From NCBI GenBank assembly GCA_028875335.1, contig JAPPEF010000059.1, forward strand, positions 1 to 64,000: 64,000 nucleotides of DNA, given 5' to 3'. The notes under the pieces are model-generated. The model made no database searches, had not been told where the DNA came from, and worked only from the letters and a program-made list of their open reading frames with translations. Both the position numbers and the translations under genes were made by a program. Below are positions 49,707-57,854 of this stretch, piece after piece (within the stretch, counting starts at the first letter, position 1; each line of letters starts with the position of its first letter). The stretch comes from Gemmatimonadota bacterium (GTDB lineage: Bacteria > Latescibacterota > UBA2968 > UBA8231).

Positions 49707-50015
49707 ATGAGCAATTTCAGCGTCGAAGTCAGATCGGACGAACCTTTTGAAAAGGCGCTACGGCGCTTTACGTCCAAAACCCGCAAAGCCGGCTTGTTGC
49801 GCGACTTGAAGAAGCGGCGTTTCTATACTAAACCCTCGGTCCAGAAGAAGATCAACCGCCAAAAGAGCATCCGCCGGCAGCAGAAGGCCATTCGCATGGC
49901 CGAGGTTGGCTTCGTCCGCGGCGCACGCGGTGCCGGTGGGCGCGGTGTCGGTGGGCGTGGTGCCGGTGGGCGCGGTGTCGGTGGACGCGGTGCCGGTGGG
50001 CGCAACCCGCGCTAG
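49707..50015 (+). CDS. rpsU: Ribosomal protein S21 (bS21) with Gly/Arg-repeat tail
   Basis: 102 residues; the usual protein has ~60-70. The S21 core is SVEVRSDEPFEKALRRFTSKTRKAGLLRDLKKRRFYTKPSVQKK. After residue ~72 it turns into a low-complexity tail made of (R/G)GAGGRGVGGRG units, about 30 residues. Nucleotide repeats ggtgccggtgggcgc/ggtgtcggtgggcgt at 49930-50005 underlie it, so the tail probably grew by tandem duplication. S21 helps 30S initiation near the anti-Shine-Dalgarno. RG tails bind RNA. It has its own promoter at 49629 and is followed by a cold-shock gene. Confidence 0.92.
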   Translation: MSNFSVEVRSDEPFEKALRRFTSKTRKAGLLRDLKKRRFYTKPSVQKKINRQKSIRRQQKAIRMAEVGFVRGARGAGGRGVGGRGAGGRGVGGRGAGGRNPR

Positions 50016-50091
50016 GGTCTTTTTGTACCTTAAGCCAGCTTGGAACGCCTAGCTCAACGCCATTAGCAATCGAAGGGAGGTAACCTTCATT

Positions 50092-50343
50092 ATGTCCGAA
50101 CGTCAAAGTGGATCCGTCAAATGGTTCGATAGTTCCAAGGGGTTTGGTTTTATTCAGCGCGAAGGACAAGACGACGTCTTCGTCCATTACAGCGCGATTC
50201 GCGGCGATGGTTTCCGCTCCCTAGAAGAAGGTCAGCAGGTGGAATTCGAAACGGTCGCTAGCCCCAAGGGCCTTCAAGCCCGAGATGTAGTCGTCATCGG
50301 TTCGGCCCCCAAATCCGAACCCGAACCCGAAACGCCGGAATAA
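50092..50343 (+). CDS. csp: Cold-shock domain protein (CspA family)
   Basis: 83 residues. The five-stranded OB-fold is complete: [19 protein letters not shown] with RNP1 (KGFGFI) and DVFVHYSAI with RNP2, then [24 protein letters not shown]. The C-terminus carries an acidic/proline tail ([10 protein letters not shown]). It binds single-stranded nucleic acids and melts mRNA structure. An AAGGGAGG ribosome-binding site precedes ATG. It may be cotranscribed with rpsU, 76 bp upstream, and has its own terminator. Confidence 0.95.
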   Translation: MSERQSGSVKWFDSSKGFGFIQREGQDDVFVHYSAIRGDGFRSLEEGQQVEFETVASPKGLQARDVVVIGSAPKSEPEPETPE

Positions 50344-50362
50344 TCCCTCAACTCAGACAAAC

Positions 50363-50398
50363 AAAAAGCGCGAGGCCCAAAGGCTCCGCGCTTTTTTT
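50363..50398 (+). terminator. Intrinsic terminator after csp
   Basis: AAAAAGCGCG at 50363 pairs with CGCGCTTTTT, with inner GGCC/GGCT pairing around a CAAA loop, followed by seven T residues ending at 50398. It lies 20 bp after the csp stop and before the convergent VOC gene. Confidence 0.88.
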
Positions 50399-50412
50399 CT
50401 AGCCAATTCGGC

Positions 50413-50835
50413 CTAGTGAGTCTGGAAAAACTCCACGACTTCGCCGTTGGGTCCTTTGAAAAAGGCGACCGTCACGTTCAGCCTGTCCAGCGTCACATCC
50501 TTGGGTTCGACCGTGATTTCGCATCCGGTCGCTCGCACCCGCTCAGTGGCGGCGCGTGCGTCCGTAACCGCCAAGGCAAAGTGCGTCACCGGATCGTTGG
50601 GGCTGTCGGCTCCAGATGCGGGTGATTCGGTCGTGGGGGCGAAGAGTTCGAGGTGGCTTCCGTCGCCGGTGTCCAAAAGCGCGATTTTGCGCTCGGGCGA
50701 ACCAAATTCGGCCACGACCTCCATGCCCAGCACATCTCGGTAAAAGCCCAGCGAAGTTTCCCAATCGCGCGTCTGCACGGCCACGTGGTGCATTCCACAA
50801 CCGGCGATTATAGCGTTTTTGTCTCCTACAGGCAT
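50413..50835 (-). CDS. VOC (glyoxalase/bleomycin resistance/dioxygenase) superfamily protein
   Basis: 140 residues forming two beta-alpha-beta-beta-beta modules. Likely metal ligands are His in GMHHVAVQT, Glu in GSHLELFAP, His in VTHFALAV and Glu in GEVVEFFQ. DWETSLGFYRDVLGMEVV is the characteristic first helix. The family includes lactoylglutathione lyase and methylmalonyl-CoA epimerase; the sequence does not decide. It is the gene after frdD in the same direction (39-bp gap) and may be transcribed with the frd operon. Confidence 0.88.
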   Translation of the reverse strand: MPVGDKNAIIAGCGMHHVAVQTRDWETSLGFYRDVLGMEVVAEFGSPERKIALLDTGDGSHLELFAPTTESPASGADSPNDPVTHFALAVTDARAATERVRATGCEITVEPKDVTLDRLNVTVAFFKGPNGEVVEFFQTH

Positions 50836-50874
50836 CGACGTTCTTCCTTTCCTGGCACCTATCGGGGCCGACGG

Positions 50875-51237
50875 TTAAAGCAGATAGAAGAAGATATAGG
50901 CCGCCAGCCCAGTGCCGACTAAGGCACCGCCGTAGCAGAAGTAGTGAATGGGAAGGATAAACTTCCGCACCCCAAACTCGTGGATCATGAAGCGGATGCG
51001 GTGCGCTGCGTGGTAGAGAGGCAGGACGGCCACGACGAAAAAGACCACTTTGACCAGCGGGTGGCTGAGCAATTTGCTCATAGCCTCGTATCCGCTCACT
51101 TCCGCGCCGACTGAGCCAAGCGGCTCGGCCAGCCCGACGAAGTAGATCAACACGGGGATCAGCATGGCGGCTACCACGCCACCAGCGGAAAACAGGCCCC
51201 ACCAGAAAGGTTCGGTTCTGTCTTGTTTGTAGTTCAT
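50875..51237 (-). CDS. frdD: Fumarate reductase membrane anchor subunit D
   Basis: 120 residues with three hydrophobic helices: FSAGGVVAAMLIPVLIYFVGL, VVFFVVAVLPLYHAAHRIRF and ILPIHYFCYGGALVGTGLAAYIFFYL. The LYHAAHRIR motif is characteristic of FrdD. With FrdC it anchors the enzyme and holds the quinone site; heme-ligand histidines appear absent, as in E. coli-type QFR. The gene starts 2 bp after frdC and completes the frdABCD order. Confidence 0.88.
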   Translation of the reverse strand: MNYKQDRTEPFWWGLFSAGGVVAAMLIPVLIYFVGLAEPLGSVGAEVSGYEAMSKLLSHPLVKVVFFVVAVLPLYHAAHRIRFMIHEFGVRKFILPIHYFCYGGALVGTGLAAYIFFYLL

Positions 51238-51239
51238 GG

Positions 51240-51638
51240 CTATAGCGCGTACAGGAAAATGCAGCCAACGGCCACCGATACTAGGAAAAACCCGACGAAG
51301 GCACCAGCCGTTACCAATTTAGGCGGCACGGTAAACGCGCCCATCTGCACGACCTGGACCCGGCCCATTACCCCCAGCCAAGTGATCGTGTGGTAGAGCG
51401 CAAAGACAAACGCAACCACGTAAAAGACCACAAACCCCGGTGTCGTCAGTGCGGAGCGGCAAGCCGCATAGGCTTCCGGCCCTTTGGCCAGCGCAAAGAG
51501 TTGATAGAGGAAGAGGAGGACGAAGGCGGCGATGAAGACGCTGCTCAATTCGCGCATCATAAATAGGAAGTAGCTACGGCTCTTCAGCCACCAAGTCGGC
51601 GATAGCTTTGGCTTGTAGGTTTCGTACGACTGGCTCAT
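51240..51638 (-). CDS. frdC: Fumarate reductase membrane anchor subunit C
   Basis: 132 residues from ATG 51638, overlapping the frdB stop by 4 bp (an in-frame ATG at 51767 lies within frdB). [41 protein letters not shown] is the FrdC N-terminal signature and first helix; two more helices follow ([20 protein letters not shown] and [21 protein letters not shown]). Together with FrdD it binds the quinol that supplies electrons to FrdB. Confidence 0.9.
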   Translation of the reverse strand: MSQSYETYKPKLSPTWWLKSRSYFLFMMRELSSVFIAAFVLLFLYQLFALAKGPEAYAACRSALTTPGFVVFYVVAFVFALYHTITWLGVMGRVQVVQMGAFTVPPKLVTAGAFVGFFLVSVAVGCIFLYAL

Positions 51639-52381
51639 TTGTTCCCCCAAGGCATGAGAAAGGATTTGAACCAGTTGGTCGTAGTCTCGACCTTGGTGCG
51701 CTGGATGGCGGCGGCTGGGTCCACGTCCTTGGGACAGACCACCGAGCACTCCCCGATAAAGGTGCATTCCCAGATGCCCTCACTGCTAGCGGCGACGACC
51801 GTGCGCTGAGCGTAGCCTTCGTCGCGCGAGTCGAGGTTGTAGCGATAGGACAGCGCAAGGGCCGCGGGGCCGACGAATACGTCTTCTAGTCCATAGACGG
51901 GACAAGCCGCGTAGCACAGCAGGCAATTGATGCACTGGCTGAACTGCTTGAACTCCTTTAGCTCCGCAGGCGATTGCAAGTACTCGCCTTCGGCGACCGG
52001 CTTTTCTTCCTCGCGAATGATCCACGGCTGGACCGCCTTGAGCTTGTCCATGAAATCGTCTATATCGACGACCAAGTCGCGGACGATTGGGAAGTGGGCA
52101 AGGGGCTGAACCACCAACTCACTTGGGTAGTAGTCCTTGAGAAAAGCCGCGCAGGTCAACTTAGGCTCGCCGTTGACCATCATGCCGCAGGAGCCGCACA
52201 CGCCCATGCGGCACGACCAGCGGTACGAGAGGGTGCCGTCAATGTGGTCTTTGATGTAGTTGAGCGCGTCGAGGACGACCCAGTCCTCCTGATAGGGAAC
52301 CTCGTAAACCTGCTCGGTGGGTGCGTCCTCCTGCTCGGGTCGGAAGCGGGTCACCCGGATGCCAATGGTCTTGTCGCTCAT
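51635..52381 (-). CDS. frdB: Fumarate reductase iron-sulfur subunit
   Basis: 248 residues. The [2Fe-2S] plant-type ferredoxin motif is [21 protein letters not shown] (spread over residues ~57-77). The 4Fe and 3Fe cluster cysteines are in [16 protein letters not shown] and [17 protein letters not shown]. It passes electrons from the membrane quinol to the FAD of FrdA. A GAGGAG precedes the ATG. It is followed by frdC with overlapping ends and preceded by frdA with a 13-bp gap. Confidence 0.95.
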   Translation of the reverse strand: MSDKTIGIRVTRFRPEQEDAPTEQVYEVPYQEDWVVLDALNYIKDHIDGTLSYRWSCRMGVCGSCGMMVNGEPKLTCAAFLKDYYPSELVVQPLAHFPIVRDLVVDIDDFMDKLKAVQPWIIREEEKPVAEGEYLQSPAELKEFKQFSQCINCLLCYAACPVYGLEDVFVGPAALALSYRYNLDSRDEGYAQRTVVAASSEGIWECTFIGECSVVCPKDVDPAAAIQRTKVETTTNWFKSFLMPWGNK

Positions 52382-52394
52382 AGCTCCTCGTCAA

Positions 52395-54107
52395 TCAGTA
52401 GGTGCGCTCTTGGGGCTGCCAGCGAGTGATGACGACGTCTTGGTATTCAATGCGCGGCTCGCCATCAGTGCGGTACGCCAAGGAGTGGCAGAGGAAGTTT
52501 TCGTCGTCGCGCTCTTCGTAGTCCATGCGCGAATGCGAACCGCGCGACTCCCGGCGCAATAGTGCCGAATGGGCCACCGTCTCTGCCACATCGAGCAGCG
52601 AGCCCAGTTCCAACGCGGCAGTCAATTCGGTGTTGAAGACCGATGAGTTGTCGTCAACCTGGACGCGAGTGTAGCGTTCCTTAAGCTTGAGCAGCTCGGC
52701 GCAAGTCGCCTCTAGGCTCTCCTGTTCGCGGTAAATGCCCGCCCCTTGCTCCATCGTCTTCTGCAGATCCGTGCGAATGTCGGCAATGCGCTCGCTGCCT
52801 TCGTTTTTGAAAAACGCATTTTCAATCCGCTGCCACTCGTCGGCAGCCATCTTCTCCAAGCTGTCATACGACGGTGAATTGACCTCTGCGGCGTACTCGG
52901 CGGCATACTGGCCAGCCCGAGCGCCGAAGACCAAAAGCTCGGACAGCGAGTTGGAGCCGAGGCGATTGGCTCCATTCATGGTAACACAGGCCGTTTCCCC
53001 AGCCGCGTACAAGCCCGGAATCGGCGTCGCCGTAGTAATGTCGGTGTGAATGCCGCCCATCATGTAGTGGACCACTGGGCGCACGGGCACCGGCTCGTAC
53101 ACGGGATCAATGCCCACGTAGTTTTTGGTCAGTTCGCGCACGAAGGGGATGCGCTCGTCGATTTTCTTTTCGCCCAAGTGCCGCAAATCGAGATGGACGT
53201 ACGTGCCATACGGACCGGAAAAGACCCGCCCGGCCCGCTCTTCGTGGACGAACGCCCGCGAGACCATGTCGCGCGGGCCTAACTCCATCTTGTCGGGCAG
53301 GTACTCGCTGAGGTAGCGATCGCCCTTGTTGTTGATTAGGTAGCCGCCCTCGCCGCGCGATGCCTCGGTCATCAGGATGCCCGTGCCCGGCAGCCCGGTG
53401 GGATGGTACTGGACAAATTCCATGTCCTTGAGTGGGCAGCCCGCTCGATAGGCCATGGACATGCCGTCGCCGGTCTTGATGGCGGCATTAGTAGTAAAGG
53501 GAAAAATGCGCCCGCCGCCGCCCGTGCAGATGATCACGGCCTTGGCGGGAATCGCCTGCATGGCACCTGAGCGCACGTTGATTGCTGCCACGCCGCAGGC
53601 CGCGCCGTTGTCGTCGAGCAGCAGCCGAGTGCCAAACCACTCGTCGTAGCGATGGATGCGGTCGTATTTGAGCGAGGTCTGGAAAAGGGCGTGCAACATG
53701 TGGAAGCCGGTCTTGTCGGCCGCGTACAGGGTGCGCTTGACCGACATGCCGCCGAAAGCGCGCACGCTGATCCGGCCGTCGTCGTCGCGGCTCCAAGGGC
53801 AGCCCCAATGCTCCAATTGAATCAACTCATCGCGGGCCTCCTCGACGAAGACCTCGACTACGTCTTGATCGGCGAGGAAGTCGCTGCCCTTGATGGTGTC
53901 GAAGGCATGGGAGTCGAAGCTGTCGTCTTCGTCGCGTATCACCGCTGCGGAGCCGCCCTCGGCTGACACCGTGTGGCTGCGCATCGGGTACACTTTGGAC
54001 ACCAGGCCGACGCTGAGGTTCGGATCGAGTTCGACGGCCGCAATCGCCGCCCGCAGACCCGCACCACCGCCGCCTACGATTAGTATGTCGTGGTTAGGTA
54101 CATTCAC
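52395..54107 (-). CDS. frdA: Fumarate reductase / succinate dehydrogenase flavoprotein subunit
   Basis: 570 residues. The FAD dinucleotide fold is [20 protein letters not shown]; the covalent-flavin histidine region is [17 protein letters not shown]. Active-site features include [25 protein letters not shown] and [15 protein letters not shown], and the C-terminus has [18 protein letters not shown]. With frdB, frdC and frdD directly downstream this is an E. coli-type quinol:fumarate reductase, which may also run as succinate dehydrogenase. Together with heme A synthase it suggests a facultative life style; direction of the enzyme is not decided by sequence. Confidence 0.95.
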   Translation of the reverse strand: MNVPNHDILIVGGGGAGLRAAIAAVELDPNLSVGLVSKVYPMRSHTVSAEGGSAAVIRDEDDSFDSHAFDTIKGSDFLADQDVVEVFVEEARDELIQLEHWGCPWSRDDDGRISVRAFGGMSVKRTLYAADKTGFHMLHALFQTSLKYDRIHRYDEWFGTRLLLDDNGAACGVAAINVRSGAMQAIPAKAVIICTGGGGRIFPFTTNAAIKTGDGMSMAYRAGCPLKDMEFVQYHPTGLPGTGILMTEASRGEGGYLINNKGDRYLSEYLPDKMELGPRDMVSRAFVHEERAGRVFSGPYGTYVHLDLRHLGEKKIDERIPFVRELTKNYVGIDPVYEPVPVRPVVHYMMGGIHTDITTATPIPGLYAAGETACVTMNGANRLGSNSLSELLVFGARAGQYAAEYAAEVNSPSYDSLEKMAADEWQRIENAFFKNEGSERIADIRTDLQKTMEQGAGIYREQESLEATCAELLKLKERYTRVQVDDNSSVFNTELTAALELGSLLDVAETVAHSALLRRESRGSHSRMDYEERDDENFLCHSLAYRTDGEPRIEYQDVVITRWQPQERTY

Positions 54108-54199
54108 GGGAAAAACTGCTTAGATAAATGGTGTGTTGCGAAGGTCAAAAAAAATTAAATCATATCGCCGATACGAGCAACAGCCCCGACGCGGCGAGA

Positions 54200-55138
54200 T
54201 TATGCCGGGGCATGCAGTGCCCGCAACCGCGCCACTTCGCGCGGGGTGGCGCGCCAAACCGGGCCGGATTCGTGGCGCAGGGCATAGCCCAGCGGCGTGA
54301 GTTCTTCGACCTCGGGAAAAAAGTGGTCCTGACCCTTGTGAACGCAGTCCATCACCTTGTCGTCAGCCGCCGGGTCGCGCTGGATGCGCGCTCTAACCGT
54401 CAAGTCTGCCCCTTTGTCCAACAGGTACTCGAAGGTCTCCCAGCCCGTTCCCTGGTTGGCACCAATGGCGTGGAAGAGGGGCGTCTGGCCGCCCACGCTG
54501 TTGCGACCGACCTCGGCGCGGGCATTCAAATCGGCACCGCGCCTCAGCAGCAGGCGCACGGCATCCAACTCGTGATATTCGACTGCCACGTGCAGGAGGG
54601 TGACGCCCCGCAGCGTGAGATGATCGCCATAGTCGAGCCAGAAGCACGCCGCGACCAAGTCCGGACAGCGGTCGAGACGCTGCTCCAACTGGTCGAGCCG
54701 GCCTCGGTGGATATCCATCGTCGGCCCTTCCTCAAAGGTAGCCCCTGCTTCGATAAGCGCTTCGACGCAGGCGTGAAGGTGGGCGGGGGACGAACGGTGG
54801 TACGTCTGTAAAAGCCCGTAGAGGACGCGGCAGTCCCAGCCTTCATTGTACGCGTCGTCGGGATGGACGCCCAGCTTTAGCAGGCGCTGCATGTGCTCTA
54901 GATTGTGGTTCTCGCAGCACCCAAAAAGCGCTTCGTTCAACTCGCTCAGATCAGCACCGAATTCGACCAACAGGCGCATGGCATCCAAGCTAGCGTCGAT
55001 GCGGTCGGCGTACTGCAAGGGGGTATAGCTCTGCCCGTTCGCGCATTCGACGCGGTGGTGCACCAGATGCGGGTGCTGGCGCAGCAGAATTGCCAAAGCG
55101 TCTAAATCGCGCTCGGCGAGAGCTTTTTGCAAGTCCAT
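54200..55138 (-). CDS. Ankyrin-repeat protein
   Basis: 312 residues, no signal peptide. Ankyrin helices recur: TPLQYADRIDASLDAMRLLVEFGADLSELN, HNLEHMQRLLKLGVHP, VTLLHVAVEYHELDAVRLLLRRGADLNARA, TPLFHAIGANQGTGWETFEYLLDKGADLTVRA and LTPLGYALRHES. About seven units are present. The TPLHxAA consensus appears as TPLQYAD and TLLHVAV. Such repeats bind other proteins; no catalytic domain is attached. It is upstream of frdA in the same direction (92-bp gap), and the TnpB element is inserted close upstream of its start. Confidence 0.85.
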   Translation of the reverse strand: MDLQKALAERDLDALAILLRQHPHLVHHRVECANGQSYTPLQYADRIDASLDAMRLLVEFGADLSELNEALFGCCENHNLEHMQRLLKLGVHPDDAYNEGWDCRVLYGLLQTYHRSSPAHLHACVEALIEAGATFEEGPTMDIHRGRLDQLEQRLDRCPDLVAACFWLDYGDHLTLRGVTLLHVAVEYHELDAVRLLLRRGADLNARAEVGRNSVGGQTPLFHAIGANQGTGWETFEYLLDKGADLTVRARIQRDPAADDKVMDCVHKGQDHFFPEVEELTPLGYALRHESGPVWRATPREVARLRALHAPA

Positions 55139-55139
55139 G

Positions 55140-55180
55140 CTATTGGGACTTATATATCTGCCTAAGCAGACATACCTTTC
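55140..55180 (-). other. Probable end of the TnpB element (hairpin, guide-RNA region)
   Basis: Just past the TnpB stop the minus strand forms a small hairpin TCTGC/GCAGA (around 55158-55171) typical of IS200/IS605-family right ends. In that family the non-coding omega RNA overlaps the 3' end of tnpB and runs to this element end. The precise end cannot be fixed without an empty-site comparison. Confidence 0.45.
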
Positions 55181-56328
55181 TATGAAGTAGGACCGTCTTT
55201 ACCGACCGACCCTAGTTTGATATATCCTCCCTTCATCTCGGCTTGAATCCCGGCCGAGTCAGAGGTCATCCCTCTGTGAAGGATATTGACAGCCGCGTTG
55301 ATGTCTCGGTCTAAGACCATACCACAGGCGTAGCAATGATACATCCTCTGGTCGAGCCCCAGTTTATCTCGCGGCATAGCGCCGCAGCCCGAGCACCGCT
55401 GCGTCGTGTTGCGGGGATCTACCTTGACGACCCACCCACCAGCGCTTGCAGCCTTGTAGGTGAGACCATGCACAAAGTAGCCCCATTGCTGCTCCACTAT
55501 GGATCGAGACAGACGCCGGTTCCTCACCATATTGGGGATCTTCAAATCTTCTACTACAAACCGGCAGGCGTGGCCCTTGACAAGAGCACGGGTGATCTCA
55601 TGCACCTGGCCTCGCTCTCGCTCCGTCACCCGCTGCCATGCCTTGGCCAACAACCGTCGCTTCTTCTCCCGGTTATTTGAGCCCTTCTCAGCACGAGACA
55701 GGATGCGCTGGCGACGTTTGAGTTCGGCACGATCCACGACGTTCTTGGGCACCTTATAGCCGTTAGACAGCGTAGCCCGGTCCTTAACACCCAAGTCGAT
55801 GCCCGCAGGAGGACGAACATCCAACACCTCCGGCTCGGCCACCTCCATCACAAACTGGAGCTTGACACGCCGAGGCGTCCGTACCACCCGTACCACCTTT
55901 ACCTCGCCTTTGGGCAAAGCACCTCTGAACCGAAGCCGACCGATACCTTTTATAGTGTAGGCGTAGTGCTTGCCAGACGACTTCACCTGGGCAGGCGTAG
56001 GATCCTCAAAAGAATGGATGCCGTTGCGCCAGCTCTTGAAGCGAGGATAGCCCCCACGCTTGAAAAAGGACTGATAGGCACGGTCAAGACGACGGAGTAT
56101 AGAACGCTGCATCTTGACAGAAAACTGGCTCCATTGAGGATCTTCGCGACGCTTGGTCAACTTAGCCTGTTGCTGCAAATACGTGACCGAACGTTTCTCC
56201 TCTTCCCAAGCATCACGACGCTCAGCCAAGCTCTCGTTATACAAAAACCGAGCCTGATTAAGAAAGTCGTCGAGGTTAGCGTGCGCCTGACGAGTCAGAT
56301 AGGCTTTCCTAGTGTACGTCCTCAGCAT
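55180..56328 (-). CDS. tnpB: TnpB (IS200/IS605-family RNA-guided nuclease)
   Basis: 382 residues, intact. The N-terminal helix-turn-helix (AYLTRQAHANLDDFLNQARFLYNESLAER) and beta-barrel are followed by a RuvC nuclease: D178 in GIDLGVKDRATL, E260 in FVVEDLKIPN and D342 in LDRDINAAVNIL. A zinc finger is formed by CSGCG (Cys 312, 315) and CYACG (332, 335). TnpB cuts DNA next to a short target-adjacent motif under guidance of a transcript from the element end, and is an ancestor of Cas12. No tnpA transposase is adjacent, so the element depends on TnpA elsewhere or is fixed. Confidence 0.95.
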   Translation of the reverse strand: MLRTYTRKAYLTRQAHANLDDFLNQARFLYNESLAERRDAWEEEKRSVTYLQQQAKLTKRREDPQWSQFSVKMQRSILRRLDRAYQSFFKRGGYPRFKSWRNGIHSFEDPTPAQVKSSGKHYAYTIKGIGRLRFRGALPKGEVKVVRVVRTPRRVKLQFVMEVAEPEVLDVRPPAGIDLGVKDRATLSNGYKVPKNVVDRAELKRRQRILSRAEKGSNNREKKRRLLAKAWQRVTERERGQVHEITRALVKGHACRFVVEDLKIPNMVRNRRLSRSIVEQQWGYFVHGLTYKAASAGGWVVKVDPRNTTQRCSGCGAMPRDKLGLDQRMYHCYACGMVLDRDINAAVNILHRGMTSDSAGIQAEMKGGYIKLGSVGKDGPTS

Positions 56329-56364
56329 CGCTTAACATCCTTGCTTAGTTATGAATATTTTATG

Positions 56365-56763
56365 CTATTCATATCCGTACTTTCTAACCTCGTCTTCGTC
56401 AAAGCCCATAAAGTGCGCCAGCTCGTGTACCAAGGTGGTTTCCACCTCCCGCGCCAACTCGCCCCGATCGGGAAAGTCCTCCTCCAAAGGCCCCTGATAG
56501 AGCGCGATCACTGGCGGCAGGTCGCCGCTGTCTTCGAGGCGGCGCTCGGGCAGGGGCGTACCCGTGAAAAGCCCGTAGAGCACTTCTTCGGGATCGCCGG
56601 TAATCTCCTCGACCAACTCGGGGTCGGGCCAGTCCTCGACGACGATGGCTAGGTTGTCCAGCGCTTGGCGGAACTCCTCCGGCAGGCTCAAGAGGGCCTT
56701 TTCCACCAGTTGTTCAAACGCACGGCGGCGCACGGCAAGGCTACCAGTCTGCGACGCTGTCAC
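56365..56763 (-). CDS. Small zincin-type metallopeptidase-like protein
   Basis: 132 residues. The C-terminus carries TLVHELAHFMGFDEDEVRKYGYE, a HExxHxxGxxxxE zinc motif of the bacterial minimal metallopeptidase (zincin_1) family. The preceding part (FEQLVEKALLSLPEEFRQAL, VVEDWPDPELVEE) matches that family's helical start. The length is normal. Natural substrates are unknown. Its start overlaps a truncated Rpn-like frame, and TnpB is inserted just downstream of its stop, which is intact. Confidence 0.82.
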   Translation of the reverse strand: MTASQTGSLAVRRRAFEQLVEKALLSLPEEFRQALDNLAIVVEDWPDPELVEEITGDPEEVLYGLFTGTPLPERRLEDSGDLPPVIALYQGPLEEDFPDRGELAREVETTLVHELAHFMGFDEDEVRKYGYE

Positions 56764-57004
56764 TGATGTTACGTGACGGCCTTACTCGTGTACTATCGGT
56801 AGTTTGAAACTCGGTGTGGACGAGGACTTCTTCGCCGCCCAACCGCACCCGCAGCAAACTGTCGATCTGCCTCGCCTCCACGGTGAGTTGCTGCGGGTCA
56901 ATCACTTCGACGACTTCGACATCGTCGCGACCAAGGGTAAAGCGAGCGAAATCGTCGGGGTAGTGATGCATCAAATACTTGGAAATAATATCAAAGTCGG
57001 CCAT
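56741..57004 (-). pseudogene. Truncated Rpn-family (PD-(D/E)XK) gene
   Basis: 87 residues. The N-terminus (MADFDIISKYLMHHYPDDFARFTLG, EARQIDSLLRVRLGGEEVLVHTEFQTTDS) is that of Rpn/YhgA-type recombination nucleases, including the D and ExQ of the nuclease site. After HTEFQTTDS the family similarity ends, and the frame closes within 20 residues by running into the start of the metallopeptidase gene. Complete members have roughly 200 or more further residues, so this is a 3'-truncated remnant. Confidence 0.65.
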
Positions 57005-57154
57005 ACCTTACCAACGTTCCGCGATACGCACAGGGATGTCAAGGCAGGGTGTCGCACACAGAGGCTGCCGGGGTTGGAATCCAGCGGCCTTTGGAATTGG
57101 GAACTAAGGCACTATTCGTCGATTTGAAATTCGGTATTCACTTCCTGGAAACGA

Positions 57155-57373
57155 TTACGACTGCTGAGATGATTTCAGTGCGGCGTTGCGTTCGCCCTCC
57201 AGCAGCCCCTCGATATGGGCCACGCGCTCGCCGATCTCGGGCAGGCGATTCGTTACGTCGTCTATCTTCGCCGTGAGCCGCTTTTCAACACCAGCTATGT
57301 CGCGGGTGAGTTTCCACATGAAAAGGGCTAGCGCGATAAATCCCATAAGATTGGGGGTTATGAACTTGGTCAT
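57155..57373 (-). CDS. Small membrane protein with coiled coil
   Basis: 72 residues. A single transmembrane helix (LMGFIALALFMWKL, residues ~9-23) is followed by a coiled coil (RDIAGVEKRLTAKIDDVTNRLPEIGERVAHIEGLLEGE). This pattern of short tail, one helix and heptads is common among small proteins of unknown function that are scattered near mobile or decayed genes. A relative with stop codons lies at 57511-57624. Translation is plausible but unproven. Confidence 0.5.
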   Translation of the reverse strand: MTKFITPNLMGFIALALFMWKLTRDIAGVEKRLTAKIDDVTNRLPEIGERVAHIEGLLEGERNAALKSSQQS

Positions 57374-57510
57374 ATAGCAATCCTAAATGACTTGAGAGAT
57401 ATGCGCTTCGTCCTCTCTGGTGAACACGCTACGATAGCTATCTGTGTCATCTGCGGATCATTTTTTAAATGATTTCGGACTGCTATATGACCTCCTACGA
57501 ATGCAGTGAA

Positions 57511-57624
57511 CTACTTTATCCCGATCCCCCATAGCAACGTAACGCGCACATCGGCAACGGCACGTTCCAAGCTATCCAAGCGGCGATCATGGTCTTAGCC
57601 TTGCGTTAGAGGTTGCTCGGTCAT
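57511..57624 (-). pseudogene. Small coiled-coil membrane protein gene broken by nonsense codons
   Basis: From ATG 57624 (AGGAG upstream) the frame reads MTEQPLTQG, then TAA, then DHDRRLDSLERAVADVRVTL, LWGIGIK and TAG at 57511-57513. The stretch after the first stop is a typical heptad plus start of a membrane helix, so this looks like one small gene with two in-frame stops. It occupies much of the otherwise empty 57374-57854 gap. Confidence 0.55.
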
Positions 57625-57656
57625 GGGCGTTGCTCCTAGGGTATTCTTCTCCTTAC

Positions 57657-57713
57657 AAAAAGCCCCCGACAGTTGTAACCAGAGTCCCAAGGGATTCTGC
57701 TGTCGAGGGCTTT
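57657..57713 (-). terminator. Intrinsic terminator of the 1272-residue gene
   Basis: AAAGCCCCCGACAG (57659-57672) pairs with CTGTCGAGGGCTTT (57700-57713) with one mismatch and a 27-nt loop. In the minus direction the stem is followed by TTTTTG. It lies ~140 bp after the stop at 57855. Confidence 0.75.
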
Positions 57714-57854
57714 CACTGCCTATCTATGGACAGGGGCGAGACTCTGGCCACAAGGGCAAAAATAATGCCCCGGCGGCCAAGCAGCCGGCAGCCGTCGAGA
57801 AAAGCGCAGGGCACGCTTGGGCCGCGTGACCAAACACCAAAACGGCACGGCCTA

